A program made the position numbers and the translations under genes. From positions 27,630 to 91,629 of the forward strand of contig CAMYJF010000010.1 in assembly GCA_947258555.1 (NCBI GenBank): a stretch of 64,000 bases of DNA, written 5' to 3'. This stretch comes from an uncultured Eudoraea sp. (GTDB lineage Bacteria > Bacteroidota > Bacteroidia > Flavobacteriales > Flavobacteriaceae). Numbering within the stretch: the stretch's first letter is position 1; the number at the start of each line of letters is the position of its first letter. A model generated the notes under the pieces. It saw nothing but the letters and a program-made list of their open reading frames with translations. It did no database searches and had not been told where the DNA came from. Of the stretch, positions 29,049 to 37,566 are shown one piece after another.

Positions 29049-29805
29049 CTTATTGTGCCTACTTTGTTTGGGAATTTCATGGTCTCAGGATCAAAATCCC
29101 TCAGCATCCCAAGCAGACTCCCTTGAGCGAACAGATCCATACGGGATCCGCTTTGGCGTAGATTTAAGTAGGCCCGTGTTATCCTTTATTAATGACAGGT
29201 ACACAGGTATTGAATTGGTAGGGGATTTCAGACTACGGGACCGGCTTTTCCTGGCTGCAGAACTCGGAAATGAAGAAAAAGGTCAGAGTGAGATCCTGGG
29301 AGAAGAAGATCCGGGCCCCTCTAACGTCCTTTATGATTATACCACCAAGGGGAGTTATGTTAAACTAGGCGTAAACTTTAATTCATATCAAAATTGGTAT
29401 GGTATGAATAACGTCATCTATGTAGGAGGGCGTTATGCCTTTAGTACATTCAGCCATACACTTAATTCCGCTTCTTACTTTAATAGCAATCGGTATTGGG
29501 ATCCTAACGGATTTACTCTGCTTACGGATTCCGCGCAAGAGTTTGGAGGTTTGAACGCCTCATGGTTGGAAATGGTCGTGGGTATAAATGCAGAAATATT
29601 CGGGAATTTTTATTTGGGGGTTAGTGTACGCCTGGGATATATATTTTCTCAAAAGTCTGCAGAAGATTTCCCAAATCTGTGGATCCCAGGTTTCAACAAG
29701 GTCACCGATGGCAGTAATTTTGGCACAAGCTTTAATTATACCCTCTCCTATTTCCTCCCTTTGTATAAAAAAACAAAGCTTCCCCAGCCGGAAACGTCCG
29801 AATAA
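29029..29805 (+). CDS. DUF6048 family protein (predicted outer membrane barrel)
   Basis: A 258-residue exported protein with signal peptide MSRYFISLLCLLCLGISWSQ. After it come alternating strands rich in aromatic and glycine residues (for example GSYVKLGVNFNSYQNWYGM and NVIYVGGRYAFSTFSHTL), the pattern of a small outer membrane beta-barrel of about eight to ten strands. It starts within the DUF6452 lipoprotein gene, implying translational coupling. No enzyme motif is seen. Role unknown. Confidence 0.75.
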   Translation: MSRYFISLLCLLCLGISWSQDQNPSASQADSLERTDPYGIRFGVDLSRPVLSFINDRYTGIELVGDFRLRDRLFLAAELGNEEKGQSEILGEEDPGPSNVLYDYTTKGSYVKLGVNFNSYQNWYGMNNVIYVGGRYAFSTFSHTLNSASYFNSNRYWDPNGFTLLTDSAQEFGGLNASWLEMVVGINAEIFGNFYLGVSVRLGYIFSQKSAEDFPNLWIPGFNKVTDGSNFGTSFNYTLSYFLPLYKKTKLPQPETSE

Positions 29806-29884
29806 AAATCCATTACTTTTAACAAATTATGTGTACCTTTTAAAAGTATTCCTTCCCCTATTTATTAATTAAATAAATTCTATT

Positions 29885-30451
29885 ATGAGAATATTCAGTA
29901 CGTTGTCTAAGTCCCTAATCGTTTTGTTTATGGTGGGCATTCTAATCGTTTCTTGCAAACAGCAGGCAGAAGAATCCGTAGCGGTTATGGTAGAAACAGT
30001 AGAGAAATCCAGGGCCTATGACATTAGTTCTAATGAAGAAGCGCATATTGATATGGCTGTTAATTATATAAATGCCATTATGGCTAATGACACAGCACTG
30101 GCCCGAACCTTTGTAGCTGATTCTTACTGGGACTATGGCCCTGGCGCAAAAGATTCCGTCGCCCTTAATGATTTCCTGGCGGGGGTTATTGCAAGAAGCG
30201 CCAACAGGACAGACCAGGATGCTGGAGTATTTGTAAACAATGCACTTGTGGTCAATGAAGGACCACTGGCCGGCGAATGGGTGTCTGTTTGGGGCAATTA
30301 TTCCGCTAAAGAAGGAGACTACACCTACGATGTGCCATGGCACCGGGTGTTCAGATTCGAAGAAGGTAAAATTGTTCTCTCCAGAGTGTGGTATGACCGA
30401 CTAGATCCTTCTATGGACATGGGTGCTGTTCAGGTTGTTGAACAGGAATAG
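29885..30451 (+). CDS. NTF2-like fold lipoprotein
   Basis: A 188-residue lipoprotein: signal segment about 8-23 with lipobox IVSC, then a domain with the cone-shaped NTF2/SnoaL pattern (helix HIDMAVNYINAIMANDTALA, then strands including WVSVWGNYSAKEG and PWHRVFRFEEGKIVLSRVWYD). Such domains bind small ligands or act as simple enzymes, and no active-site residue can be singled out. The gene stands alone and ends at a clear terminator. Confidence 0.72.
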   Translation: MRIFSTLSKSLIVLFMVGILIVSCKQQAEESVAVMVETVEKSRAYDISSNEEAHIDMAVNYINAIMANDTALARTFVADSYWDYGPGAKDSVALNDFLAGVIARSANRTDQDAGVFVNNALVVNEGPLAGEWVSVWGNYSAKEGDYTYDVPWHRVFRFEEGKIVLSRVWYDRLDPSMDMGAVQVVEQE

Positions 30452-30474
30452 CGCAGCTTCTTAAAAAATTAGAT

Positions 30475-30503
30475 AGGGTCGGTCTTATATATCGACCCTT
30501 TTT
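30475..30503. terminator. Terminator between the NTF2-like and CotH-like genes
   Basis: AGGGTCG (30475-30481) pairs with CGACCCT (30493-30499), followed by TTTT on the plus strand. It lies between convergent genes and may act on both, most clearly on the plus strand. Confidence 0.75.
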
Positions 30504-30516
30504 AATTGATGCTCAG

Positions 30517-31542
30517 TCAGGATTGACGGGCATGTCGAACGATACGCTTCTCAAACTTTTTTTCGTCACGTAGTATTTCAAAGAATTCACGGACAAAAGA
30601 GTGTATCCTTTTGAAATCCCTTTTCTCTTCCAGCAAGTTTTCAATTGAATTGATTTCTTCCAAAATTTGAGTTTCTTTTTCTAGTATTTCGTCCCGAACC
30701 TGATAAAAAATCTCTTTATCTCTAATATAACCCTTATATGCTCTTTGAGTGACTTCTGTTATATTTTTTGAAAGATCATGAGCACCTGATACATGTGCAT
30801 AAGAGGCATTAACTAAACCAGAGAGGTCAAAATCAAATGGTACAGGTATGATCTTCCCATCTTGAAAAAGTAACTTAATATTATGACGCCCCTTGGTTGA
30901 ATAATCTGTATTTCCGATCATATATTGGAATAGCGCTAATCTTACAGATGCCACGTCATCTTGTTGCAAGGCCGGAATGTTTCTACGAATCTCAGGAATG
31001 CCAAGACGGCTGGCCGCTTCGTCTACATCCTCAAATATTAACGTCGTCGCTTTAATTGACTTATCGCGCTTACCACTAGTCTCTATCCACTCTAAGTCTG
31101 CGAGTCTGGTTTGGAAATATACCGGGGAAAGCACTTTATATATCTTATACGCCAGATATTCTTTAACTACTGCATCGTCGTTTAACTTTTCAATTTTACA
31201 TGGCAAGACTAACTTAAACTTTTGCTCATGATCGAAAGGGCCATCAGATTGGGTGGCAGATCCTATTTTAATTTTTAAAGGGATGTAGTAGCAATTTTTC
31301 TTTCTATAATTACCTCGGGCCCTAATCTCGCACTTAATTTCTTCCCACTGCCCATTATTTAAATACCACATTTTGCCAGGCATGTATGTGCTGTCATTAG
31401 TTATGGTAAGTAGCTGTTTTCGAGAATATTGGAGTTTTATTTTGATAGGGTCAGATGATGCAAAAAGCTCGGGGCTTTGGGCATATAGAGGTACTGTAAG
31501 GGAAAGTATAAACAGGATCAGGACTGGCAATAGCAGCCTCAT
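30517..31542 (-). CDS. Secreted CotH-like protein
   Basis: A 341-residue protein with an N-terminal signal peptide ending PLYAQ. The middle carries an arginine-rich RARGNYRKKNCYY segment and a later MIGNTDYSTKGRHNIKLL ... PVPFDFDLSGLVNA region. This resembles CotH-related proteins, where the RGN and asparagine/aspartate motifs are parts of an atypical kinase fold. The resemblance is partial, so it may instead be a diverged or inactive member. The C-terminal 90 residues are helical and charged. Monocistronic. Confidence 0.55.
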   Translation of the reverse strand: MRLLLPVLILFILSLTVPLYAQSPELFASSDPIKIKLQYSRKQLLTITNDSTYMPGKMWYLNNGQWEEIKCEIRARGNYRKKNCYYIPLKIKIGSATQSDGPFDHEQKFKLVLPCKIEKLNDDAVVKEYLAYKIYKVLSPVYFQTRLADLEWIETSGKRDKSIKATTLIFEDVDEAASRLGIPEIRRNIPALQQDDVASVRLALFQYMIGNTDYSTKGRHNIKLLFQDGKIIPVPFDFDLSGLVNASYAHVSGAHDLSKNITEVTQRAYKGYIRDKEIFYQVRDEILEKETQILEEINSIENLLEEKRDFKRIHSFVREFFEILRDEKKFEKRIVRHARQS

Positions 31543-31728
31543 ATGAGCGTGGTATTATCTTCTAAATTTAGGCAATTTTGGCTATTCGGAGCCAAGTTCG
31601 CCTGGATTTGATCGTATTAATATTCCAATATGAAAGACCCAGCTAAGAACACCTATAGTTCTTCTAAGGTTTTTCTTATTTGATTCATGGATGGAATACG
31701 TAATTTTCTTATACCAAAACAAACTTTA

Positions 31729-32187
31729 ATGAATACTGGAAAGATCCTATTAGCGGGCTTGATCGGCGGTATCGTGGTCTTCATGCTGGGTTTTTTGACT
31801 TTTGCCTTTCTACTGGAAGATTTCTTTGTGGCCAATGCAGGAAGTGCTGAAGGCGTTGTGCGGGAAGACATGCTAATGATCCCGGTCATTATCGGGCATC
31901 TTGCCTGGGGATTACTTCTGGCTTATATCCTTGGCAAACTGAGTAACATTGATACATTTTCCAAAGGAGCCGTGTCAGGAGCCCTAATTGGATTCCTGGG
32001 TAGCTGTACTGTCGATCTGATCCAGTTTGGAACAACGAATCTGACGAACCTGACAGGCACATTGACAAATATGCTATGTCTGACCATCATTTCAGGAGTT
32101 GTCGGTGGGATCATTGGCTGGGTTTATTCCACCGGTATCCGAGATGACATTCTGAAAGAACTCGAAGCGTCGGAAGATATCTCCTGA
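31729..32187 (+). CDS. Small integral membrane protein of unknown function
   Basis: From the ATG at 31729 the protein is 152 residues starting MNTGKILLAGLIGG; an upstream ATG (31687) adds 14 less hydrophobic residues. Four membrane helices can be seen: about 4-28, 56-76, 85-103 and 112-135 of the shorter form. Glycine-rich helices (GGIVVFMLGF, GVVGGIIGWVYS) suggest tight packing. No transport or enzyme motif is recognised. The gene is isolated, with a GAAC...GTTC inverted repeat (31645-31663) upstream. Confidence 0.65.
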   Translation: MNTGKILLAGLIGGIVVFMLGFLTFAFLLEDFFVANAGSAEGVVREDMLMIPVIIGHLAWGLLLAYILGKLSNIDTFSKGAVSGALIGFLGSCTVDLIQFGTTNLTNLTGTLTNMLCLTIISGVVGGIIGWVYSTGIRDDILKELEASEDIS

Positions 32188-32241
32188 CCCCTCATTCCCC
32201 TCAAGCTCCATATTTTGTATCTTTCATACACAGCTTGACTT

Positions 32242-32631
32242 ATGGATGCAAGTTCAAACTACGAGAATCGTATAGGGTTTTCACGTGTTGTGCGTGTCGG
32301 GGATATCATTGCTGTCTCAGGCACAGCCCCACTGTTAGCGAACGGTAAGACAGCTTCGCCTGGTGATCCATATGAACAGACGAGGGTTTGTCTTGAGATC
32401 ATGGAAAGAGCCGTAAAAGAAGCTGGTGGGAATTTAAATGATACTTTCCGAACCCGTATCTATTTAAAAGAGCAAAAGCATTGGGCCGACGCTGCCCGGG
32501 CTCATTCCGAATTTTTTATGGATATTAAACCGGCCTGCACGTTTGTAGTGGTGAAGGGCTTCATTAATGACGAATGGCTTGTTGAAACCGAATTGGACTG
32601 TATTGTCCAAGAAAAACAGGCACTATTATGA
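32242..32631 (+). CDS. RidA family protein (enamine/imine deaminase)
   Basis: A 129-residue member of the YjgF/YER057c/RidA family, which hydrolyses reactive enamines or imines made by PLP enzymes. It contains the typical VVRVGDIIAVSGTAPL opening, a PYEQTRVCLEIMERAVKEAGG helix and the strand DTFRTRIYLKE with a conserved arginine. It is a subgroup distinct from archetypal RidA, so the substrate is uncertain. It overlaps the next gene by four bases. Confidence 0.85.
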   Translation: MDASSNYENRIGFSRVVRVGDIIAVSGTAPLLANGKTASPGDPYEQTRVCLEIMERAVKEAGGNLNDTFRTRIYLKEQKHWADAARAHSEFFMDIKPACTFVVVKGFINDEWLVETELDCIVQEKQALL

Positions 32632-33059
32632 CAACATCAGAACCGCCGATTATAGTGGAACAAGATTTTAAAGTAAGTACAAGCCAACTCTGGTCGGCCC
32701 TTACGGATCCTGACGAAATGAGGCAATGGTTTTTTCCTCAAATGGCAGATTTTAAAGCAGAAGAAGGGTTTTACACAGATTTCCTGATCAGTAATGAAGG
32801 GCGGAATTTTACACATGAATGGACAGTAGTTGAAGTGATACCTTTTGAGAAGATCACTGTCCGATGGCAATTCTCAGAATACCCCGGGGATTCTCATGTT
32901 ACTTTTCTTATAGCTGAAAAACCTATGGGTTCACAGTTGAAACTTCAGGCAGAAGTTTTGGAAGATTTCCCCGACGACATTCCCGAATTTAAGAGAGAAA
33001 GTGGTGTAGGTGGATGGAAATATTTCATTCAGGAGAGTCTCCCCTCCTATTTTCAGTAA
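32628..33059 (+). CDS. SRPBCC (START-like/AHSA1) domain protein
   Basis: A 143-residue single-domain protein with the opening PIIVEQDFKVSTSQLWSALTDPDEMRQW, typical of AHSA1-type START-like folds with a large hydrophobic pocket. It is cytoplasmic with no signal. Start overlaps the RidA stop by four bases (ATGA), so the two are probably co-translated. The ligand is unknown. Confidence 0.82.
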   Translation: MTTSEPPIIVEQDFKVSTSQLWSALTDPDEMRQWFFPQMADFKAEEGFYTDFLISNEGRNFTHEWTVVEVIPFEKITVRWQFSEYPGDSHVTFLIAEKPMGSQLKLQAEVLEDFPDDIPEFKRESGVGGWKYFIQESLPSYFQ

Positions 33060-33099
33060 GTCCATATACTTGGCTTCTTAGCTGAGATGTAATACCCGA

Positions 33100-34263
33100 T
33101 CAGCCAGGATTCTGGAATTTAGCCTTTTTGCTACCTTCATAAATCTCGTATTTAAGCAAACGAGCTTCAAGATTCCCGTTCATCACTTTGATTTTACGCG
33201 ATGGCCTCAGGCCTACAAATTTGTGTGCTTCCGGATCGGCTGTAATAAACCAGGCCTGTGTGCCGGGATACCCTTTTTTTAATGTATCCCCAATAGACCC
33301 ATAAAAGGACTTTGAATGTATGTTCAAACGCTCTCCGTAAGGTGGGTTAAATACCATATGTAAAGGACCTTCCACGGATTTGTTGGTATGAAAGAAATCT
33401 GTGCGTTCAATGTTTATATATTCACTCAGGTTGGCATTTTCGACATTCTGCTTAGCTTTTTCTACTGCAGATGGAGCCTTATCGTATCCGGTGATCGAAT
33501 AATGATGTTCACGAATTTTATTCAAGCTGGCATTTCTGATGGTCTCAAACAACTCCGGGGAATAATTGTTCCATTTCATGAAAGCAAACTCCTCACGATT
33601 AATGTTGGGAGGAATATTACAAGCGATCATAGCCGCTTCAATGAGTATGGTCCCGCTCCCACACATTGGGTCCAGGAAATGAGAGCGTCCATCCCAACCA
33701 CTGTGTAGTAACAATCCTGCGGCAAGGACTTCATTTATGGGTGCAATATTCGTTATCGTCCTGTACCCCCTTTTGTGAAGTGAACTCCCCGAACTATCAA
33801 GCGAAATGTGGCATGACCGTTCTCCCATATGCACATGAATACGCAAATCCGGATTATCTGTGTCTACGGATGGCCTTTTGCCGTGGGTTTGCCTGAATTT
33901 ATCTACAATGGCGTCTTTCACCCTTTGAGAGAGATATAAACTATGTTTGAATATAGGTGAAACAGATACGCTATCCACAACAAAGGTTTGATCAGGACTC
34001 AAGTAGAGATCCCAATTAATGGCCAGAATCTTCCTGTAAAGATCATCTTCAGTATGGATCTTAAGAGTGGCTATAGGCATTAGCACTTTTAATGCCGTCC
34101 TCAAATTGAGATTTGCTTTATATAAAAAACCATGATCTCCCTTAAAGGAAACATTCCTTACCCCGGGTTTGATATCACTGGCACCCAGGCGCGCCAATTC
34201 TCTTGCCAGGAGATCCTCAAATCCGAAGAGTGTTTTGGCTATGATGGGAAAGTTTGCAGACAT
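33100..34263 (-). CDS. THUMP-domain class I RNA methyltransferase (RlmL N-terminal-like)
   Basis: A 387-residue protein with an N-terminal ferredoxin/THUMP region (about 1-160) that binds RNA, and a methyltransferase domain with FLDPMCGSGTILIEAA (about 193-208) and the N2-guanine-type catalytic motif FNPPYGER (about 305-312). It corresponds to the guanine-2445 methylating half of RlmL, though related enzymes modify tRNA. It is divergent from the ZIP transporter across 66 bp that contain a perfect palindrome. Confidence 0.87.
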   Translation of the reverse strand: MSANFPIIAKTLFGFEDLLARELARLGASDIKPGVRNVSFKGDHGFLYKANLNLRTALKVLMPIATLKIHTEDDLYRKILAINWDLYLSPDQTFVVDSVSVSPIFKHSLYLSQRVKDAIVDKFRQTHGKRPSVDTDNPDLRIHVHMGERSCHISLDSSGSSLHKRGYRTITNIAPINEVLAAGLLLHSGWDGRSHFLDPMCGSGTILIEAAMIACNIPPNINREEFAFMKWNNYSPELFETIRNASLNKIREHHYSITGYDKAPSAVEKAKQNVENANLSEYINIERTDFFHTNKSVEGPLHMVFNPPYGERLNIHSKSFYGSIGDTLKKGYPGTQAWFITADPEAHKFVGLRPSRKIKVMNGNLEARLLKYEIYEGSKKAKFQNPG

Positions 34264-34277
34264 ATTCTAAATTAAGT

Positions 34278-34302
34278 GCGTAAAAATACGCTATTTTTAC
34301 GC
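34278..34302. promoter_or_regulatory. Perfect palindrome between the RNA methyltransferase and ZIP genes
   Basis: GCGTAAAAATA (34278-34288), spacer CGC and TATTTTTACGC (34292-34302): 11-bp perfect arms in a divergent intergenic region. On each strand the inner arm reads TATTTTTA, one mismatch from TAnnTTTG, so the symmetry may reflect two back-to-back -7 elements or an operator. Confidence 0.45.
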
Positions 34303-34329
34303 CCCCAATTACCCTTGTGTACAAAGGAT

Positions 34330-35001
34330 ATGAAGGAATATTTGCTTCCCTTTCTGGCGGTGATCATAAGTTTTCTCCTTATGATCGCGATAAAAGGCAT
34401 CCGTGACCGGTCCTTCAAGCTATTGCTGGCCTTCAGCGGTGCTTTTCTTTTATCACTTACAGTCTTTGAATTATTACCTGATGTTTACCGGTTTGACAAT
34501 CACAAAGTATTGGGTGTATGCATTCTGGGAGGCATTCTTTTGCAGATCATCCTGGAATTCTTCAGCCAGGGGGCGGAGCACGGCCACATGCATTTTAAAA
34601 TTTCAGGTAACTTTCCCTGGATCGTTTTTCTTAGTCTTTCTCTACATGCCATAATGGAGGGGATTCCAATTGCCGGCGGTGAGCAAATTCTCTTCGGCAT
34701 AGTGATACATAAGATTCCCATAGCGCTTATTTTAAGTGCTTTTTTCCTTAAGTCAGACATTTCAGTAGGAAAAGCTGCCCTGTTTATGAGTGCCTTTGCT
34801 CTTATGACACCACTTGGGACTTATCTAACAGCTGTACTCCCGGCAATTGAGGATTACCAAATGTTTTTAAAAGCAATTGTCGTAGGGATGTTTCTGCACA
34901 TATCTACCGTCATTTTATTCGAAAGTTCTGAAGGTCATACCTTTAACTTTAGAAAAGTGATAGCGATCATTCTCGGTTCAATCCTGGCTTACTTTATATA
35001 G
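34330..35001 (+). CDS. ZIP family metal transporter
   Basis: Divalent metal (probably zinc) uptake protein in the inner membrane. From the ATG at 34330 (MKEYLLPFLAVIIS) it is 223 residues with about seven to eight helices. A longer frame from 34276 would start inside the palindrome, so I reject it. The metal-site helices are recognisable: SLHAIMEGIPIA (histidine and glutamate in helix IV) and VIHKIPIALIL (helix V), though the second carries HK rather than HE. A histidine-containing loop EHGHMHFK precedes them. Confidence 0.85.
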   Translation: MKEYLLPFLAVIISFLLMIAIKGIRDRSFKLLLAFSGAFLLSLTVFELLPDVYRFDNHKVLGVCILGGILLQIILEFFSQGAEHGHMHFKISGNFPWIVFLSLSLHAIMEGIPIAGGEQILFGIVIHKIPIALILSAFFLKSDISVGKAALFMSAFALMTPLGTYLTAVLPAIEDYQMFLKAIVVGMFLHISTVILFESSEGHTFNFRKVIAIILGSILAYFI

Positions 35002-35004
35002 ATT

Positions 35005-35631
35005 TTAAATGACGTCGATGAAAATAAAGCACCAGTGGCTAATGGCCCCTGCGAGGACGAAGAAGTGCCAGATCATATGATGATGTGTTAAACGTTTCCA
35101 GACGTAGAACAAGATCCCAATAGTGTAGCAAAATCCTCCTAGAGCCAGCAAAGTAAGGCCGAGAGTGGAAGAAGATACAATCAAATTCTGCACATCAAAT
35201 ACGATCAACCAACCCATTATGAGATAGAGGCCCAAGGAAATGATCTCATACTTACCTGTAAAAAATAGTTTCAAAACAGACCCGACCATGGCGATCAACC
35301 AAACGATTGTAAAAATGATCCATCCATTCCCATCTGCTAATTTGATTAGAGCCACAGGTGTATAGGTTCCGGCAATAAGCATAAAAATACTTATATGGTC
35401 CAAAATATGTAGCCGGCGCTTAATCTTTGGATGAGAAGCCAAATGGTAAAGGGTACTAGCTGAAAAAAGCAATATAAGCGAGAGGCCATAAACAGTGAGG
35501 GCAAAAGTGCCATATGGATCGCTACCTGAGTATTCAAACAACAAGATAAAAAAGCCCGGTATACTCAAAAGCACGCCTAATCCATGGGACCAGGCATTCA
35601 ATTTTTCTTCACGGTGATAAGTGAGCTCCAT
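35005..35631 (-). CDS. Hemolysin III family (PAQR-type) membrane protein
   Basis: A 208-residue seven-helix membrane protein. It begins YHREEKLNAWSHGLGVLLS with the conserved glutamate-asparagine-histidine opening, followed by SASTLYHLASHP, LDHISIFMLIAGTYTP and the C-terminal HHHMIWHFFVLAGAISHW, all signatures of the PAQR/hemolysin III family with its putative metal-binding histidines. Despite the family name, no haemolytic role should be assumed. It is convergent with the ZIP gene (3-bp gap). Confidence 0.87.
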   Translation of the reverse strand: MELTYHREEKLNAWSHGLGVLLSIPGFFILLFEYSGSDPYGTFALTVYGLSLILLFSASTLYHLASHPKIKRRLHILDHISIFMLIAGTYTPVALIKLADGNGWIIFTIVWLIAMVGSVLKLFFTGKYEIISLGLYLIMGWLIVFDVQNLIVSSSTLGLTLLALGGFCYTIGILFYVWKRLTHHHMIWHFFVLAGAISHWCFIFIDVI

Positions 35632-35666
35632 AATTTTGTAGGCTAATGTTTATATGAAGTTCTATT

Positions 35667-36350
35667 TTATTCTTCATTTTTTGATTTTCCCCATTTATTA
35701 GTCAGGGTGGCATAGTCATAATCAAGTACTGATTTTTGCCTTTGTAACTTACTGGATGCAAAGGCTCTCTGTAGAACATCCTCTATCAAATAGTCTTCGT
35801 GAATCTCATCCGGGTGAAACTCTTCCTTAATATTAATATCAAACATTTTAGCGGTTGTATTATACCAAAATGCCCTCCATCCGCTTCGTAATTCCTTTAC
35901 CAAACTAAAGGCCGTATTACCTGTTTGCCGGTATATTAATTTTACAAGGATCTGGCCTTCTGTCCTGGTTAATTTTTTGAGCTCCTCTGAAAATTCCTCT
36001 TCAATGAACTTCTGGACCTTTCTGGTGTATTTCTTTTTCTTTCGTTTAGACGTGATCATGTGCAAGGTATCGTTGAGCTCAACGAGTCGCTCAGAGGCCA
36101 TTTTGGCATAGGGATATACTTTGATGGTCTTTCGTCTCAGGACATAATAACGCAACTTTTCTTTATAGGAGCCAAATTCGAGCTTGCCAAAAATGTATAC
36201 TTCCTCAAGGTCTATGCTGGCTTTAAAGATAGAATCACCTTCAATAATGATCAACTTCTCAGCAACCGAATCCAATACCTGTTCGGGTACCTGGGCATTG
36301 CCCTTGGTCACGAAGATCATGAACAGTACGAATAAGAATTCCTTTCTCAT
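35667..36350 (-). CDS. DUF4294 family exported protein
   Basis: A 227-residue protein with signal peptide MRKEFLFVLFMIFVTKGNAQ. The conserved core EEVYIFGKLEFGSYKEKLRY and VYPYAKMASERLVELN is typical of DUF4294, followed by a lysine-rich region and IYRQTGNTAFSLVKELRSGWRAFWYN. It is probably periplasmic. The function is unknown. It is divergent from the M42 peptidase across 109 bp. Confidence 0.8.
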   Translation of the reverse strand: MRKEFLFVLFMIFVTKGNAQVPEQVLDSVAEKLIIIEGDSIFKASIDLEEVYIFGKLEFGSYKEKLRYYVLRRKTIKVYPYAKMASERLVELNDTLHMITSKRKKKKYTRKVQKFIEEEFSEELKKLTRTEGQILVKLIYRQTGNTAFSLVKELRSGWRAFWYNTTAKMFDINIKEEFHPDEIHEDYLIEDVLQRAFASSKLQRQKSVLDYDYATLTNKWGKSKNEE

Positions 36351-36427
36351 ATCAGTTAATACCCAAAATTCTTGCCAAAATTAAGCATTATCGGCATTAG
36401 CGGCTATTAAATAAAAGTGAATATTGC

Positions 36428-36435
36428 TAAGTTTG
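36428..36435 (+). promoter_or_regulatory. -7 element upstream of the M42 peptidase
   Basis: TAAGTTTG matches TAnnTTTG exactly, 24 bases before the ATG. No -33 TTG at the proper distance. Confidence 0.4.
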
Positions 36436-36459
36436 TAAGGAATTAATTTAAACACTGAT

Positions 36460-37542
36460 ATGCCTAAAATCCTCAACAAAAAGTCGATCGATTTCTTTGA
36501 AAGTTACCTGAACAATGCCGCACCAACTGGTTACGAGTGGGAGGGACAAAAGATTTGGATGAACTATCTAAAACCTTATGTCGATACATTTATCACAGAC
36601 ACCTATGGAACTGCAGTAGGTATTATCAACCCTGATTCCAAGTACAAAGTTGTGATCGAAGGCCATTCCGATGAGATCTCCTGGTATGTCAACTATATTA
36701 CGGATGAAGGTCTCATTTATGTCATTCGAAATGGGGGGAGCGACCATCAAATAGCACCATCCAAATGGGTGAATATCCATACAAAAAAAGGTATCGTACG
36801 TGGTGTCTTTGGGTGGCCGGCGATCCATACAAGAGACCGGGCAAAAGAACAACCACCAAAATTAGATAATATCTTTATCGATATCGGAGCAAAAGATAAA
36901 GCCGAAGTTGGGAAAATGGGTGTGCATGTGGGTTGTGTGATCACATATCCCGATGAATTCGAGGTCCTGAACAAAAATAAATTCGTCTGTCGTGCACTTG
37001 ACAATAGAGCCGGAGGCTTTATGATCGCAGAAGTAGCCCGACTCATACATGAAAATAAAGTAGAACTCCCCTTCGGTCTCTATGTGACGAATTCCGTACA
37101 GGAGGAGATAGGCCTGAGAGGGGCACAAATGATCACTGAAACTATTAAGCCAGATGCTGCTATCATTACGGATGTTTGTCACGATACAACTACTCCAATG
37201 ATCGAGAAGAAAAAAGAAGGCCATATTGAAATTGGATCAGGCCCTGTAATATCCTACGCGCCTGCCGTTCAAAATAAACTGCGGGAACGTATTATAGAAA
37301 CAGCAGAAAAGAAAAAGATCCCATTCCAACGATTGGCATCTTCCCGATCTACAGGAACAGATACCGATGCCTTTGCCTATAGCAATGGCGGTGTTGCTTC
37401 CGCGCTGATCTCTTTACCCTTACGCTATATGCATACTACGGTAGAATCCGTGCATAGAGATGATGTTGAGAATGTAATCCGACTTATATATGAATCCCTG
37501 CTAACCATAAAGGCGGGAGAGACATTTAGCTACTTCGATTAG
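36460..37542 (+). CDS. M42 family metallopeptidase (glutamyl aminopeptidase/endoglucanase-like)
   Basis: Cytoplasmic di-metal aminopeptidase of 360 residues. Metal ligands and catalytic residues are in place: H69 in EGHSDEI, aspartate in CRALDNRAGG (about 183), the EE pair in NSVQEEIGLRG (about 216), aspartate in IITDVCHDT and the final histidine in RYMHTTVESVH. Family members often form large tetrahedral complexes that trim peptides. Length is normal. It precedes a NUDIX gene by 24 bp. Confidence 0.93.
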   Translation: MPKILNKKSIDFFESYLNNAAPTGYEWEGQKIWMNYLKPYVDTFITDTYGTAVGIINPDSKYKVVIEGHSDEISWYVNYITDEGLIYVIRNGGSDHQIAPSKWVNIHTKKGIVRGVFGWPAIHTRDRAKEQPPKLDNIFIDIGAKDKAEVGKMGVHVGCVITYPDEFEVLNKNKFVCRALDNRAGGFMIAEVARLIHENKVELPFGLYVTNSVQEEIGLRGAQMITETIKPDAAIITDVCHDTTTPMIEKKKEGHIEIGSGPVISYAPAVQNKLRERIIETAEKKKIPFQRLASSRSTGTDTDAFAYSNGGVASALISLPLRYMHTTVESVHRDDVENVIRLIYESLLTIKAGETFSYFD

Positions 37543-37566
37543 GTTAAAATCGGAAATAAAACTCTG

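Noticed and set aside
31645-31663. Inverted repeat AAGAAC / GTTCTT upstream of the small membrane protein
   Set aside because: Six-base arms in AT-rich DNA are common; no promoter or terminator function is evident.
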